Source of the DNA: Ignavibacteriota bacterium
GTDB taxonomy: Bacteria; Bacteroidota; Ignavibacteria; Palsa-1295
Length of the DNA: 19,790 bases
Reading direction: 5' to 3'
Assembly: GCA_025357895.1 (NCBI GenBank)
Contig: JANYLL010000008.1
Span: 1 to 19,790, forward strand
Part shown: piece after piece, positions 1-8,300 of the stretch
Position numbering within the stretch: the first letter of the stretch is position 1
Layout: each line of letters starts with the position of its first letter
Translations under genes and position numbers: made by a program
Notes under the pieces: generated by a model
Told to the model about the DNA's origin: nothing
The model's input: the letters and a program-made list of their open reading frames with translations, nothing else
Database searches by the model: none

Positions 1-528
1 CATTGTTCCGCCCTCTGCAGTATGTTGCCACATTTTTGCAATAAGCGCTGTAGCAAGTTTGTCATTGAGGTAATCGAATAGACCTGCACTCCATACGAGA
101 TCATATCGGTCTTCACTTCTGAATCGAAATACATTGGAGCACTCCCATTTGAAATTTACAATTGAAGCATAAGGCTTCGTTACTTTCTGTGCGTATTCAA
201 TCGCTTTCGGCTCAATATCGACGCAGTGAATAAGACTTCCATGACATGCATCTCCCGCTTCATCAATAGCTTCAGCAAGATCACGGCAGGGACCGGAAGC
301 AAAATCTAAAACTTTAATTGGCTGCTTTCTTTCTTGAGATACTTTATTAAAAACTTTCTTCAAAAAGTCTTTCCTGTTGCGAACAGACGCTCCTGCATGC
401 TGCCTATGGCAAAAATCGTCCCAAAATCCTGCTTCTAAATTAATATCAAATGCTCGTTTATACATCCAATCTATAACTCGGAAATCTCCAGCATAACCAA
501 AAGGTTTTAGTCTCATCTGGCTGTTCAT
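1..528 (-). CDS. class I SAM-dependent methyltransferase, 3' end cut by window edge
   Basis: This reading frame of 176 codons is open to the left edge, so the C-terminus is missing. It has the motif KPFGYAGDF (residues 8-16), which I associate with a methyltransferase family often labelled 'extracellular factor 3-hydroxypalmitic acid methyl ester biosynthesis'. A SAM-binding motif I follows (IKVLDFASGPCRD, 71-83), then an acidic motif II (HCVDIEP, 101-107), motif IV-like YDLVWSAGLFDYL (142-154) and the start of a GG-containing post-motif at the edge. Methyl transfer is therefore well supported; the substrate is not visible. The ATG at 528 is preceded by AAAGGA, so a separate start is possible. 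However, the frame continues upstream through three codons to the TAG that ends the 68-residue gene, so this may be the C-terminal part of one interrupted gene. It lies in a minus-strand operon behind a LuxR-type regulator. Confidence 0.82.
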   Translation of the reverse strand, partial: MNSQMRLKPFGYAGDFRVIDWMYKRAFDINLEAGFWDDFCHRQHAGASVRNRKDFLKKVFNKVSQERKQPIKVLDFASGPCRDLAEAIDEAGDACHGSLIHCVDIEPKAIEYAQKVTKPYASIVNFKWECSNVFRFRSEDRYDLVWSAGLFDYLNDKLATALIAKMWQHTAEGGTM

Positions 529-537
529 ATATCCTTT

Positions 538-744
538 CTATAATTCCTGCTCAGTAAGCTCGATCAGCATTTGTCTGAAGGATTCACGTTGTTGTGGGTA
601 GTTATCTGAAGCAGTGACGATGTCATTTAATCGTGAATGGAGTTCATTCTCGAACAAGCCAAGAGGGATTTCATATATCTTTGGCAAAAATTCTACAAAA
701 TTTACGATTTTCTTTTCAATTTCGTTGTGCATTATTGCTTGCAT
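538..744 (-). CDS. 68-residue helical protein, probable N-terminal part of the interrupted methyltransferase
   Basis: The product is predicted to be mostly helical and charged, with no signal peptide and no recognisable domain. It starts at ATG 744, six bases after the stop of the LuxR-type gene, so the two are almost certainly co-transcribed. Its TAG stop (538-540) is in exactly the same frame as the downstream methyltransferase, with only three codons (K-G-Y) between the stop and the next Met. Methyltransferases carrying the GYAGDF motif usually have an N-terminal helical region ahead of that motif, which this peptide could supply. The simplest reading is one gene split by a nonsense change, for example TGG or CAG to TAG. 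The alternative is a genuine small protein translationally coupled to the next gene. A codon-level error in the assembly is also possible. Confidence 0.6.
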   Translation of the reverse strand: MQAIMHNEIEKKIVNFVEFLPKIYEIPLGLFENELHSRLNDIVTASDNYPQQRESFRQMLIELTEQEL

Positions 745-750
745 AAATAA

Positions 751-1014
751 TTAAAGGTTTTTCAAACTTCTTTCCAAATTTATTGGTGTTCCAATTTCCA
801 TTTTTTTTCTTATGCGATACCGGTGATTTTCGATATTGCGCAATGATGAGCTTAGCGTTTCAGCAATTTCTTTACTTGTCAATCCTCGTTCAATCAATAC
901 ACATATCCGTAATTCTGTCAGTGTGAGCTTCGGATGTTTCTGCATTAATTCGCTAATGCGATTTGCTTCAGCATCAGTAATGAGTCGATGTTGTATTCGT
1001 GTTGTTTGTTGCAT
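751..1014 (-). CDS. stand-alone LuxR-type (GerE) helix-turn-helix regulator
   Basis: The 87-residue product is almost entirely a LuxR/GerE DNA-binding domain. The run LTLTELRICVLIERGLTSKE (30-49) and the following IAETLSSSLRNIENHRYRIR show the scaffold, the turn (GLTSKEIA) and the recognition helix with the N-H-R spacing typical of the family. No receiver, PAS or autoinducer-binding domain is encoded with it. The frame stays open upstream to a TAG at 1072 but has no ATG, GTG or TTG there, so the ATG at 1014 is the likely start, with no clear ribosome-binding site. It heads an operon with the 68-residue gene and the methyltransferase, and it presumably regulates them and itself. Input could come from a partner protein or from its own level. 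Confidence 0.85.
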   Translation of the reverse strand: MQQTTRIQHRLITDAEANRISELMQKHPKLTLTELRICVLIERGLTSKEIAETLSSSLRNIENHRYRIRKKMEIGTPINLERSLKNL

Positions 1015-1058
1015 TGAACGTAATGCAAAGTTACCGGGAGAACCTAAAAATTCTACTA

Positions 1059-1082
1059 CTCTAAAGATACTCTAATTTAGAG
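1059..1082. promoter_or_regulatory. candidate operator: palindrome plus third half-site
   Basis: A perfect 13-base palindrome CTCTAA-T-TTAGAG sits at 1070-1082. A further half-site CTCTAAA starts at 1059, exactly 11 bases (about one helical turn) before the first arm. The site is 45-68 bases upstream of the LuxR-type gene and 57-80 bases upstream of the divergent methionine synthase gene, a usual place for an autoregulatory or divergent operator. Assignment to the LuxR-type protein is inference from position and symmetry. Confidence 0.4.
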
Positions 1083-1138
1083 AACTGCATTTTTTCTTCA
1101 TTTTGAACCAAAATCCCTTCAAATCCGTAGTATAATCC

Positions 1139-2965
1139 ATGACATTTCTCGAAGCATTAAAACATCGCCCGCTCGTTTTTGACGGGGCAACCGGCACACA
1201 TTTGCAAGGGCAGCATCTCACTTCCGATGATTTCGGCGGCGAGCATCTTGCAGGCTGTAATGAATATCTCGTTCGATCCAAGCCGGATGCAGTGGCGCTT
1301 GTCCATAAAGATTATCTTGAAGCGGGAGCGGATGTGATAGAGACCGATACGTTTGGTTCGGCATCTATTGTGCTTGCCGAATATGATATTGCCGATCTTG
1401 CTTATGAACTTTCCAAAGAAGCGGCAGTGCTTGCAAAAAAAGTAGCGAATGATTTCTCTACGAAAGATAAACCTCGCTTTGTTGCAGGTTCTATAGGACC
1501 GACGACAAAGCTTCCCTCGCTTTTGCATATCGGTTTCGATGATATGCGCCAGACATTTTATGATCAGATGGCAGGACTCTTCGATGGTGGTGCAGATCTA
1601 TTCTGCATCGAAACATGTCAGGATATTTTACAAATGAAATGTGCGCTTGCTGCATGTCAGGATCTTTTTGCCGATCGCAAAAAACAAATCCCAGTTATTG
1701 CATCAGTGACGATCGAAACGATGGGTACGATGCTCATGGGTACGGAGATCGGCGCGGCGCTCACTGCTCTTGAGCCATTTGATTTTATTTCACTCATCGG
1801 AATGAACTGTGCAACAGGTCCGAAGGAGATGGAAGAGAATGTCCGTTACCTTGTGCAAAATTCTACGAAGCCGATTTTCTGTATGCCGAATGCCGGCTTG
1901 CCGGAAAATATCGGCGGCGTTGCACATTATCATCTGACTCCCGATGAAATGGAAAAGTGGATGAATCATTTTGTCGCCGATCTCGGAGTGTCGGTGATCG
2001 GCGGCTGCTGCGGAACTCGTCCCGATCATATTAAAAAATTAAGTTCACTTGCCGAACGCATCACTTCAAAAGAAAGAAAAGTGACATGGACTCCGGCGGC
2101 AGCATCAATTTATTCTGCATCACCGCTTGCGCAAGAGCCTGCTCCTGTTATTGTCGGTGAGCGCTGCAATACGAATGGCTCAAAGAAATTCCGTGATCTG
2201 ATCCTTGCCGAAGATTACGAAGCGGCAGTAGGAATGGCACGCGAGCAAGTAAAAGAAGGTGCGCACATGCTCGATCTTTGCGTTGCGTATGTAGGGCGCG
2301 ATGAAGTGCGCGATATGCGCGAAGTCATGAAATTTTTTAATACGCAGGTTACGCTTCCTGTCGTTATCGATTCGACGGAGTATCCTGTCATTGAAGAAGC
2401 ATTGAAGCTTTATGCGGGACGCGCAATCATCAACTCCATCAACATGGAAGATGGCGAAGAGCGCATGGCACATATTCTCCCACTTTGTAAACGATACGGC
2501 GCAGCAGTGATCGCGCTTACTATTGATGAACTTGGTATGGCGAAATCGCGTGAGAAAAAATTTGAAATTGCCGAACGTATTATTGATCTTTCTGTAAATA
2601 AATACGGAATGAGAGAAGAAGATCTTATTTTCGATACGCTGACATTTACACTTGGTTCAGGAGATGATGAATTCCGTAAATCGGCGATCGAAACGATCGA
2701 AGCAATCCGGATGATAAAAAAGGCGCATCCGAAATGCAAAACGATTCTCGGAGTATCGAATGTATCATTCGGATTAAATCCGCATTCGCGGCATGTACTG
2801 AACTCTGTCTTTCTGCATTATGCTATCGAAGCAGGACTTGATATGGCAATCGTGCATTCAGGAAAAATTATGCCGTTGCATAAAATTGATGAGCATGGCA
2901 GAGAACTAGCTCGTCAGCTTATCTTCGACGAAAGGAAATGGGAGCCGGTGAAGAAAGCGGCGTAA
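1139..2965 (+). CDS. metH: methionine synthase N-terminal half: homocysteine- and folate-binding modules only
   Basis: The 608-residue protein carries two of the four modules of cobalamin-dependent methionine synthase. Residues about 5-305 are the homocysteine S-methyltransferase barrel, with LVFDGATGTHLQ near the start and the zinc ligands at C224 (GMNCATGP) and C290/C291 (GGCCGT). Residues about 330-595 are the pterin (methyltetrahydrofolate) barrel, with VIVGERCNTNGSKKF, HMLDLCVAY and VIDSTEYPVIEEAL. Full-length MetH is about 1,150-1,250 residues and goes on to a B12-binding module and a SAM-dependent reactivation module. Here the frame stops right after the folate module (LIFDERKWEPVKKAA). 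No B12 module follows in any frame, because the next gene is a convergent secreted protein. The product could work with a separate cobalamin protein elsewhere, or be a decayed gene; the clean module boundary favours the first. The start has no clear Shine-Dalgarno sequence. Confidence 0.88.
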   Translation: MTFLEALKHRPLVFDGATGTHLQGQHLTSDDFGGEHLAGCNEYLVRSKPDAVALVHKDYLEAGADVIETDTFGSASIVLAEYDIADLAYELSKEAAVLAKKVANDFSTKDKPRFVAGSIGPTTKLPSLLHIGFDDMRQTFYDQMAGLFDGGADLFCIETCQDILQMKCALAACQDLFADRKKQIPVIASVTIETMGTMLMGTEIGAALTALEPFDFISLIGMNCATGPKEMEENVRYLVQNSTKPIFCMPNAGLPENIGGVAHYHLTPDEMEKWMNHFVADLGVSVIGGCCGTRPDHIKKLSSLAERITSKERKVTWTPAAASIYSASPLAQEPAPVIVGERCNTNGSKKFRDLILAEDYEAAVGMAREQVKEGAHMLDLCVAYVGRDEVRDMREVMKFFNTQVTLPVVIDSTEYPVIEEALKLYAGRAIINSINMEDGEERMAHILPLCKRYGAAVIALTIDELGMAKSREKKFEIAERIIDLSVNKYGMREEDLIFDTLTFTLGSGDDEFRKSAIETIEAIRMIKKAHPKCKTILGVSNVSFGLNPHSRHVLNSVFLHYAIEAGLDMAIVHSGKIMPLHKIDEHGRELARQLIFDERKWEPVKKAA

Positions 2966-2988
2966 AAGTAATAGGAAATAAAGAAAAA

Positions 2989-3924
2989 TTATTTTATCAC
3001 GTTCACCAGTTTCGAATAAATATTTTTCCCATCATTCAGACGAAGCAAATAATTTCCACTGGAAAGATTATTCAATCCAAGATCGAATTCACTTTTATTT
3101 CCATCAAGAGAAAATTTTGAGATCAGTGAGCCTTTCGATGAATATAATTCTGCCGATTGTAATCCGTAATTACCCAGAATATGTAGAACACCATGAGTAG
3201 GATTTGGGAAAAGCGAAACCTCTTCGGAAAGATCATCTGAATTTTGCTTTACGCTTGCTGGTGTGCAAAGTCCGAAGTAATTGCAGAGGATGCGATGGAG
3301 GAATTCTGTATTGCTGTCGGGAATTGCAATCCACTGCAGGACTACTTTGAACGAATCGGTTTCGTAATAATAACTTACTGTTAAAGAATCGTCGACGGGT
3401 GCGTAAGATTTTAACAATGGTTTAACCTTTCCAAGAAGATATAACCCCGCTGAGACGGAAGGTGAACCTTGATTATATAGAGGATTAAAAAAAGAAATAC
3501 CATCTGCAAAACTGTTTTTTATACCAATAACTTTTTGAATGAAATACTCTTTATTCATCATGCCTACATGAAGGACCCCGACATGTTCCCATAAACCACT
3601 TGTATCTATATTCACAGGCGAGAATGTTCCATATCCATATTCGACATAAAGTTTTTTATCAGGTCGTAAATAATTTTGAAGCATTTTCCCTTCCCGAAAG
3701 GACAGCTGATGCCACGGTATCATTATAAATACCGCTTCATATTTATTAATCTCCTCCGTAATCGTATCCGAAATATCAATCCGATCTGAATAGAATTTCG
3801 CGAGAGTGGAATCGGTGGATTTTGCAGCGGCAAGATTTCCCGGCCCACAGACGAGGACTTTGGCAGATTGTGCCAGAGCGGATGACGCAAAAAAGAGTGC
3901 AAGAAAAATTAGCAGCTTTTTCAT
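2989..3924 (-). CDS. T9SS-secreted protein of unknown function
   Basis: The 311-residue protein starts with a clear signal peptide (MKKLLIFLALFFASSALAQS). It ends with a type IX secretion C-terminal sorting domain from about residue 236: LFPNPTHGVLHIL, a central S-X-L-X-LYSSKG-like strand and the closing LSSGNYLLRL...KLVNVIK. It is therefore predicted to cross the outer membrane and be anchored or released at the surface. The body (about 22-220) begins AKVLVCGPGNLAAA and has alternating strand and helix patterns with EAVFIMIPWHQLS, reminiscent of a Rossmann-like or amidotransferase-like fold, but I do not recognise a family or catalytic residues. It converges with metH (23 bases between stop codons) and diverges from the barrel-like gene at 4018. 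Confidence 0.85.
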   Translation of the reverse strand: MKKLLIFLALFFASSALAQSAKVLVCGPGNLAAAKSTDSTLAKFYSDRIDISDTITEEINKYEAVFIMIPWHQLSFREGKMLQNYLRPDKKLYVEYGYGTFSPVNIDTSGLWEHVGVLHVGMMNKEYFIQKVIGIKNSFADGISFFNPLYNQGSPSVSAGLYLLGKVKPLLKSYAPVDDSLTVSYYYETDSFKVVLQWIAIPDSNTEFLHRILCNYFGLCTPASVKQNSDDLSEEVSLFPNPTHGVLHILGNYGLQSAELYSSKGSLISKFSLDGNKSEFDLGLNNLSSGNYLLRLNDGKNIYSKLVNVIK

Positions 3925-4017
3925 GCCTTTTCAAACATTCATGAGGTGATAAAGTTGCAGTGAAACAAATCCGTCCGCTATTCGAATATCTATCATTCAT
4001 TTTATCCCCCGAATGCT

Positions 4018-5253
4018 ATGATTCGCACACTTAGTTTTCTTTCTGTGATCTTGGTCATTTTCCATGTGAATATTTCATTTGCACAAAGCACCGATACTTC
4101 GGGCAAAATCAAATTTTTTCTTGCATGTGATAACTGCGATTTGGATTTTATCCGCAAAGAAATTTCGTATGTTGATTATGTACGCGATCCTGCACAAGCA
4201 GATGTGTATTGTTATGTCGTGAAAGAAAATGCCGGCAACGGAGGATCAAGGTATAATTTTATCTTTCTGGGTAACCGTCAGTTCGAAGGTATAAGAGACA
4301 CATTAAAATTTCTTCAGATGGAATCGAGCACATCTGATGATTTCAGAATGGAAACCGCCCACACTCTCTCGCTCGGTCTTGCAAGATATGTTTCTCATTC
4401 GCCACAAGCAGGTCTTATAAATATCATCTATAAAGGAGAAGATACATTAAAAACACCGTCAACAGATCCATGGAATAGCTGGGTATTCAGTGCAGATATT
4501 AATGCCTATGTTTTTGACGAAGCGCTTCATGGTAATTATAATTACTGGGGTTCGCTGAACGCTAACCGCACTACACCCGATTGGAAAATAAAATTCACTG
4601 CATTCGGAAATTATAATGAGAGCAATTTCAGAGATCTCGGGCTTAGGAGCATTTCTCGCTCTGCATCATTCGATGCGCTCGCTGTACGAAGTATTTCCGA
4701 TCACTGGTCAATCGGACCTTCATTCACCGTTGCAACTACGACATTCAGGAACAGAAAACTTGACTTGAGCGCTTTTGGCGGAATTGAATATGATGTTTTT
4801 CCTTATAACGAATCTACTTCGCATCAATTCAGGATTCTCTATAAATTAGGCGCTGATAAATTTCAGTATTTCGATACTACCATCTTTGAAAAAACCGAAG
4901 AACTCGTAGGCACACATATTCTTTCGGCAAGTCTCATATTCCAACAGCCTTGGGGTTCGGTTGAATTTACAGTTGCAGGTTCTCAATATCTCCATGATCT
5001 TTCAAAGACAGAATTGAATATTTTTGCGAATCTCCAACTGAGGTTATTCGAAGGTCTTTCTTTGCGAATTGTAGGAAGTTATTCCAGTATTCATGACCAA
5101 TTATTCCTGCCTAAAGCAGGGCTTACAAGTGAGGAAATACTCCTACAACGCAGCCAGCTTGCGACTAATTATTCTTATTATACATCAATAGGAATTACTT
5201 ATACCTTCGGTTCTATTTATAATAATATTGTGAATCCCAGATTTGGGAATTAA
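4018..5253 (+). CDS. outer-membrane beta-barrel-like protein with N-terminal soluble domain
   Basis: The 411-residue protein has a signal peptide (cleavage near NISFAQS, about 23-25). An N-terminal domain of about 110 residues follows, containing CDFIRKE-like and YVRDPAQADVYCYVV segments and ending LSLGLARYVSHSP. I recall this pattern, 'Cys-Asp-Phe-Asp..., VRDPAQADVHV, LGLARY', from hypothetical proteins of Bacteroidota and Gemmatimonadota, but no function is known to me. The rest (about 150-411) is a run of short amphipathic strands with alternating aromatic residues (WVFSADINAYVF, WGSLNANRTT, HQFRILYKLG, LSLRIVGSYS, SIGITYTFG), as in a small outer-membrane barrel. The start ATG lacks a clear ribosome-binding site. 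The large T9SS gene follows after 77 bases in the same direction, so the two could be co-transcribed. Confidence 0.75.
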   Translation: MIRTLSFLSVILVIFHVNISFAQSTDTSGKIKFFLACDNCDLDFIRKEISYVDYVRDPAQADVYCYVVKENAGNGGSRYNFIFLGNRQFEGIRDTLKFLQMESSTSDDFRMETAHTLSLGLARYVSHSPQAGLINIIYKGEDTLKTPSTDPWNSWVFSADINAYVFDEALHGNYNYWGSLNANRTTPDWKIKFTAFGNYNESNFRDLGLRSISRSASFDALAVRSISDHWSIGPSFTVATTTFRNRKLDLSAFGGIEYDVFPYNESTSHQFRILYKLGADKFQYFDTTIFEKTEELVGTHILSASLIFQQPWGSVEFTVAGSQYLHDLSKTELNIFANLQLRLFEGLSLRIVGSYSSIHDQLFLPKAGLTSEEILLQRSQLATNYSYYTSIGITYTFGSIYNNIVNPRFGN

Positions 5254-5330
5254 GATCGAGAACTATTCCCTTAAAAAGTGCTTTCAATAGTGCGAGTTGT
5301 GTAGGTTTCGGATAATATTTCCGGACCACT

Positions 5331-8300
5331 ATGAACATGCACATCGGATACCACAGACATAAACTAAAAAATCTTATTCTGCCATTTTGCGGAATGCTCC
5401 TGATTCCGGCAATAATACTATGTACGCCTTCGAATTCACGGGCGCAGTGGACTCATCTTGCCACACATATATTTAATTCGAATCCGGGTTCCAGCGGCGG
5501 GACTTTATATTTTAAGGATGGAATCTTATGGGGAGGGCTGCGTCAAATTCTGTATTCACGCGATACAGGACGAACATGGAATGTAAGCCTGAATTCAATG
5601 ACAGGCGGTGAAACCGTGATGAATTTCGATTTTTATAATTCTTTACAAGGACTCTGCAGAACGGCAAACCACCTCTATATTACCCAAAATGGCGGGGCAA
5701 CATGGACTGTCCAAAATTCACCGGGGAATCCGGGAAGCCGATATAGCATCTTTGCCGGCACTCCGAATATAATTATTAGTTTAGCCCAAGATGGGATTTA
5801 TGTTTCGAACGATGTGGGTGCAACATGGACAAAAAAATATACCGGGTTGAATCCGAATATTGCCGCATATAAGGATTATGGAACGATTGCAGTATTTGAA
5901 GTCTCTGCTCCGCGCCTTGTCGTCTCTCATGATTTTGGACAAACCTGGATCGTAAAACCTATTGACGTTAATATTGCGGATTCTTATAGCATGCAATGGG
6001 ATAAATGCGATCCGGGATTACTCTATCTTGCTAACGAAGACTATTTTGGGCATAACCAGAATCGCTCTGAAGTTTTTGGCACAGGAAATGAAGGCGATAC
6101 ATGGGTATCATTTATCAAAAAGCCGTTCGGACTTTTTAACGGCGGAATGACGATCTCTCCGACCGCTGCATACTTCCAAAGCCTGAACGAAGGCGTTTTT
6201 GTTACCACAGATAAAGGTACAACCTGGGATTCCCTCTACGGACCAAGCAATTATCCGGATACGCGCTGGCTTGCTTCGATCAACAGCAAAGTATTAATCG
6301 CGATCGATCAGAACGGAGATGTTTGGCAATTAAATACCGGATCGAGCGGAGCCACACCAAACTTCATAGTACCGCGAGAATTGGCTATCACGAATTGCAG
6401 ATTCGATTCTCTGCTTATAAAAATCAAGGGACTTCGGTGTAAGAACTTTATCGTTCGCAATGCTTTTATCACGGGAAAGGATACCTCGCTATACAAGCTT
6501 CGGAATATCGGCACGCTTCCGTTTACTATTAGCGCATACAGCGACGCAGATTTTATTATTGACTTCGATCCGCTGTATAAGATCGGATCATTTACCGATA
6601 CCTTACATATTACCTGGGAAGATGGGGATTCACCTTCAAGACATGATACGGTCTTTATTTTACATACAGATGTTTCACAGTCGCCAAATGCCTGTATTGT
6701 AAACCCGAAGCTGCTTATTTTTGATACAGTTTCACCTTGCCATCCGGGGTTGGATACGATAGTCAGAATCAGCAACCGAGGATGCGACACATTGAGTATT
6801 CTCAAACAACCGAATCAACTGCTTGTTGGATTTACTTTTGATTCACTTAAACTTCCCGTGATTCTTCCGCCCGATAGTTCAGTGAACCTCACGTTCCATT
6901 TTCGTCCAAAACTTCCCGGCTGGTATCAAACCACTTCACTTGTCACTATCGATGATAATGGTTATGAGCAATCTGTTTCGGTTTTGCTTTCAGGCTCCGC
7001 ATCGCAAGCAAATTTTACAGACACCGGAATCGACTCACTACTCAATATGGATACTGTTTCACTGTGCGCCCCTTCCGGAGATTCTGCTATTACTATCAAA
7101 AATTTAAGCTGCGTTCCGATGCGATTAATTAAGAACTTCGTGATCTCCGGAAGCGGCTTTATCATTGATTCTCTCAACTATCCGATCTATATTCCTTCCG
7201 ATAGTTCAGTGATTATTCCTATCCATTTTCAACCTCACTCTGTAGGCGTATATTCCCAGGAGGTTCAGTTTGAAACGGATTGGAATGGCTTCGGAGTTGT
7301 GATGTTAGATTTTCATCTGCATGGAGTATGTTCAGATTCTAAAGTAGGGCCATTAGTAGTAGATACATCTGTTAATTTCGGTTCAACAACAATGTGCAGC
7401 CCCGGGCGCGATACCATTATACCATTTTTTAACCGAAGCTGCGATACTCTTATCATTATCTCAGGCTCTGCAATAACAGGAACAGCGTTTAGTGTAAGTG
7501 ATCTTTCATTCCCCATAATATTACCGCCGAATAGTGGAGTGATGGTCACCTTTCATTATGCCCCTATAACAAAAGGCAGCTACCAGACAACGATGAGATT
7601 TATGACCCTTCGGGGTGGGAAGAAGCAGGAGCTTTCGGTCTCTCTTAATGGTAGCACCGGATATTCCCCGGCACCGCAACCTTTTGCTGATCAGAATATT
7701 GATTTAGGAATGATCGCGAATTGCGATATTGGGCGTGATACGATCATTTCAGTTATCAACCATGCTTGTGATACACTGAATATCATTTCCGCTCCCGGGA
7801 ATCTTGGCAGCGGATTTAGTATGGAGCCGATCTTATTGCCTCTTGCATTACCGCCTGATAGCTCCGTGAATATTGTATTCCACTTTCGCCCGTCGGGTAT
7901 CGGAAGTTTTACGACTGTTCCGCATTTTGAATTTGAACGCGAGTCTTTAAAGACGCCGCTGGATTTATTTTTGAAATGCGATGTAGGTCCGGGCAAAAGT
8001 ATTTTCTCCCTCTTGACACCAAAGATTTCGTTTGCCCCACTATCTATATGCAGAACCGATTCTGCAGAAATTATTTATACGAATTCAGGATGTGATACTC
8101 TCTATGTAACACCTACCGGTCTTAGCGGCGATGCTGACTTTATTGCAACAAAGGATATTGAAAGGGCACTTGGAAACGGTGATACGATGCATATCCCAAT
8201 TCATTTTGTGCCTGCTCTTAAAGGAGGACGATCGGCACACTATGACCTTCATTGCCGGCATCGCTCCGGAGAAAACAATGATACCAGCATTGCAATAAGC

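Noticed and set aside
538..540. TAG read as a sense codon genome-wide
   Set aside because: rpmH ends at the right place with TAG, so recoding of all TAG codons is not supported; only a local explanation remains.
2938..3120. Plus-strand frame overlapping the metH end, as a frameshifted B12-module continuation
   Set aside because: Its translation has no resemblance to a cobalamin-binding domain (no DxHxxG), is short, and overlaps the convergent secreted protein gene.
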